Shown here: one piece after another, positions 5,498 through 6,590 of the stretch
Numbering within the stretch: the stretch's first letter is position 1
Layout: each line of letters begins with the position of its first letter
The notes under the pieces: model-generated
Seen by the model: only the letters and a program-made list of their open reading frames with translations
Databases searched by the model: none
What the model was told of the DNA's origin: nothing
Translations under genes and position numbers: made by a program
From: Halococcaceae archaeon
GTDB taxonomy: Archaea; Halobacteriota; Halobacteria; Halobacteriales; Halalkalicoccaceae
DNA length: 6,590 nucleotides
Direction of reading: 5' to 3'
NCBI GenBank assembly: GCA_007128515.1
Contig: SKXI01000466.1
Coordinates: 1 to 6,590 of the forward strand

Positions 5498-5983
5498 ATG
5501 ATCGCCCTCGAACCGCTCGTCCTCGCCGATCCGTTCCCCCGCGGGGTGGGGTTCTACCTCGTCGGTGGGCTGCTGATCGGCCTCGGCGTCTCGCTGATCT
5601 ACCTCGGCACCGGGATCATCGCCGGGGCGAGCACGTTCCTCGAATCGACGCTCTCGTACGTCTCGGACGTCGAGCGCTTCGACCAGTACGAGGCCTCGCG
5701 CGACTGGCGCGTCGTCTTCACCGTCGGGATCGTCGCCGGCGCTGCGCTCTACACCCTGGTGATCGCCGGCGAGGCGTTCGTCACGGAGGTTCAGCCGTGG
5801 CGACTCGCCCTCGGCGGCGTCCTCATCGGGATGGGGACCAGGCTGGGGAAGGGCTGTACCTCCGGTCACGGCATCTGCGGTATCGGCTCCTTCTCGGGCA
5901 CCTCGTTCGCGAACGTCGCGACGTTCATGATCGTCGCCATCGGGACCGCACTGGTCGTCGCCGCGATGGGGGTCACGCCGTGA
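5498..5983 (+). CDS. YeeE/YedE-family half transporter, first subunit (GCTSGHG type)
   Basis: Integral membrane protein of the YeeE/YedE (PF04143-type) family, whose characterised bacterial member TsuA/YeeE imports thiosulfate through conserved cysteines. The 161 residues hold about four membrane segments (roughly 15-37, 72-92, 102-118, 135-157), half the size of a full-length YeeE. The family signature G-M-G-T-R-L-G-K-G-C-T-S-G-H-G-I-C-G is at 111-128, with C120, H124 and C127 in the loop expected to line the substrate path. A GTGIIAGAS segment at 37-44 matches the other re-entrant-loop region. ATG 5498 is set by a TATA element 26 bases upstream; the longer open frame crosses the promoter. 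Its stop overlaps the start of the second half-size gene by four bases (GTGA), so the two are probably translationally coupled and form a heteromer. The actual substrate (thiosulfate, polysulfide or other) cannot be told from sequence. Confidence 0.93.
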   Translation: MIALEPLVLADPFPRGVGFYLVGGLLIGLGVSLIYLGTGIIAGASTFLESTLSYVSDVERFDQYEASRDWRVVFTVGIVAGAALYTLVIAGEAFVTEVQPWRLALGGVLIGMGTRLGKGCTSGHGICGIGSFSGTSFANVATFMIVAIGTALVVAAMGVTP

Positions 5984-6435
5984 AGCTCTCCAGAGCGGGG
6001 ATGGTGCTCGTCCTCCTCGGCGGGATGACCTTCGGCGTCGGCCTCGCACACAGCCGGATGGCCGAACCCGAGATCGTGCTCTCCTTCCTCCAGCTCACCG
6101 ACCTCGGCCTCCTGTTCGTCATGGGCGGGGCCGTCGTGGTCACCGCGACGACGATGTTCGTCGCCACTCGCTACCTCGACCGGGCGCCGCTGACCGGTGC
6201 GATCTACGCCACCCGGAAGAAGCGCTTCGACTCGAACGTCATGCTCGGCGGCGGCCTCTTCGGCGTCGGCTGGGGGCTCTCGGGCGTCTGTCCCGGCGCG
6301 GCGTACGCGAGCGTCGGCATCGGGAACTACCTCATTCTCTACGCGATCGGCGGGATGTTCCTCGGGGCCTACGTCCAGGGCTACGCCCGGTCGTACGTCG
6401 CCGACCGCGGTCGGGCCGCGATGGGCGCGGACTGA
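5980..6435 (+). CDS. YeeE/YedE-related half transporter, second subunit (DUF6691 type)
   Basis: Partner membrane protein, resembling the DUF6691 group commonly encoded right after a short YeeE/YedE gene. The 151 residues start with a GTG at 5980 overlapping the previous stop as GTGA. The alternative ATG at 6001 would remove the first seven residues and the coupling, so GTG is preferred. About four membrane segments are visible (6-24, 43-64, 89-107, 115-135). The signature G-G-G-L-F-G-V-G-W-G-L-S-G-V-C-P-G-A-A is at 90-108, with C104 in a CPG turn corresponding to the second-half loop of full-length YeeE. A basic TRKKRFD linker at 78-84 precedes it, as in other members. Together with the upstream gene it would rebuild the pseudo-symmetric two-half transporter. 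No TusA-like or rhodanese partner is seen downstream in the window, which ends the pair with a convergent gene. Confidence 0.9.
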   Translation: MKLSRAGMVLVLLGGMTFGVGLAHSRMAEPEIVLSFLQLTDLGLLFVMGGAVVVTATTMFVATRYLDRAPLTGAIYATRKKRFDSNVMLGGGLFGVGWGLSGVCPGAAYASVGIGNYLILYAIGGMFLGAYVQGYARSYVADRGRAAMGAD

Positions 6436-6590
6436 TCAGCGTCTCAGCGCCGCCCTGATCGCCGCCGTCGGGTAGACCCGCGCCGGCGCGACACCCAGTG
6501 CCCGCGAGAGCCGAGTCGGCTCGACGTACGGCCCGATCCGGGCGATCGTGACGTCGTGGAGTCTAACCTCGGCGGAGAGCTCTTCGGCGA
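6436..6590 (-). CDS. C-terminal end of an unidentified protein, 5' part beyond the window
   Basis: The final 50 codons of a gene entering from the right edge, ending in TGA at 6436-6438. The visible peptide runs from A-E-E-L-S-A-E-V-R-L-H-D-V to A-I-R-A-A-L-R-R. Third codon positions are almost all G or C, as in the real genes here, and the stop abuts the stop of the YeeE/YedE partner with no gap (the two stops form TGATCA at 6433-6438), a compact convergent arrangement. I do not recognise the family; the tail pattern R-L-S-R-A-L-G-V is helix-like with no diagnostic residues. A competing open frame on the plus strand covers the same bases, but it overlaps the membrane protein gene and has no family features. 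Confidence 0.6.
   Translation of the reverse strand, partial: AEELSAEVRLHDVTIARIGPYVEPTRLSRALGVAPARVYPTAAIRAALRR

Noticed and set aside
5035..5979. Long upstream extension of the second YeeE/YedE-type frame
   Set aside because: The extension is Arg-rich noise antisense to the methyltransferase and out of frame with the first YeeE gene; the real protein begins at GTG 5980.
1..6590. Mobile elements, CRISPR arrays, tRNA or rRNA genes
   Set aside because: No transposase-like protein, no regularly spaced repeats and no cloverleaf-like segment were found; composition is even apart from short promoter regions.

Overview
The window comes from a haloarchaeon (class Halobacteria). It is GC-rich with strong G/C preference at third codon positions, its soluble proteins are very acidic (about 30% Asp+Glu in the 152-residue protein), and nearly every gene has a TATA-like element about 25-30 bases before its start codon. 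That spacing is typical of haloarchaeal leaderless or near-leaderless mRNAs. I cannot name the genus. No mobile element, CRISPR array or RNA gene was seen.

Layout. (1) Bases 1-2293, minus strand: a two-gene operon. A TraB/PrgY-family membrane protein comes first, then a site-2-protease-like M50 metalloprotease that runs off the left edge. Their stop and start codons overlap as GTGA. (2) Bases 2294-2481: an AT-rich divergent promoter region. (3) Bases 2482-3459, plus strand: a 325-residue protein with three probable zinc-binding sites resembling the TackOD1 output domain, followed by a C-terminal domain whose pattern recalls a restriction-endonuclease-like fold. (4) Bases 3566-4759, minus strand: three separately promoted genes. 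In transcription order they are a 47-residue double-CxxC zinc ribbon, a 152-residue acidic protein of unknown function and a hotdog-fold acyl-CoA thioesterase. (5) Bases 4846-5400, minus strand: a class I SAM-dependent methyltransferase. It is divergent from (6), bases 5498-6435, plus strand: a translationally coupled pair of half-size YeeE/YedE-type membrane proteins, likely a split transporter for thiosulfate or another sulfur compound. (7) Bases 6436-6590, minus strand: the last 50 residues of an unidentified gene, directly abutting the transporter stop codon.

How the genes may work together. The TraB-M50 pair is a membrane proteostasis or signalling candidate. The two YeeE/YedE halves almost certainly form one transporter. 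The methyltransferase shares a 97-base divergent promoter region with them, and an imperfect palindrome sits midway between the two promoters, so co-regulation is a reasonable hypothesis. The middle genes look like independent housekeeping or accessory single-gene units. Most of the window is ordinary chromosome. The items most worth following are the zinc-ribbon/nuclease-like protein, the membrane insertion splitting the TraB domain, and the palindrome in the methyltransferase/YeeE promoter.
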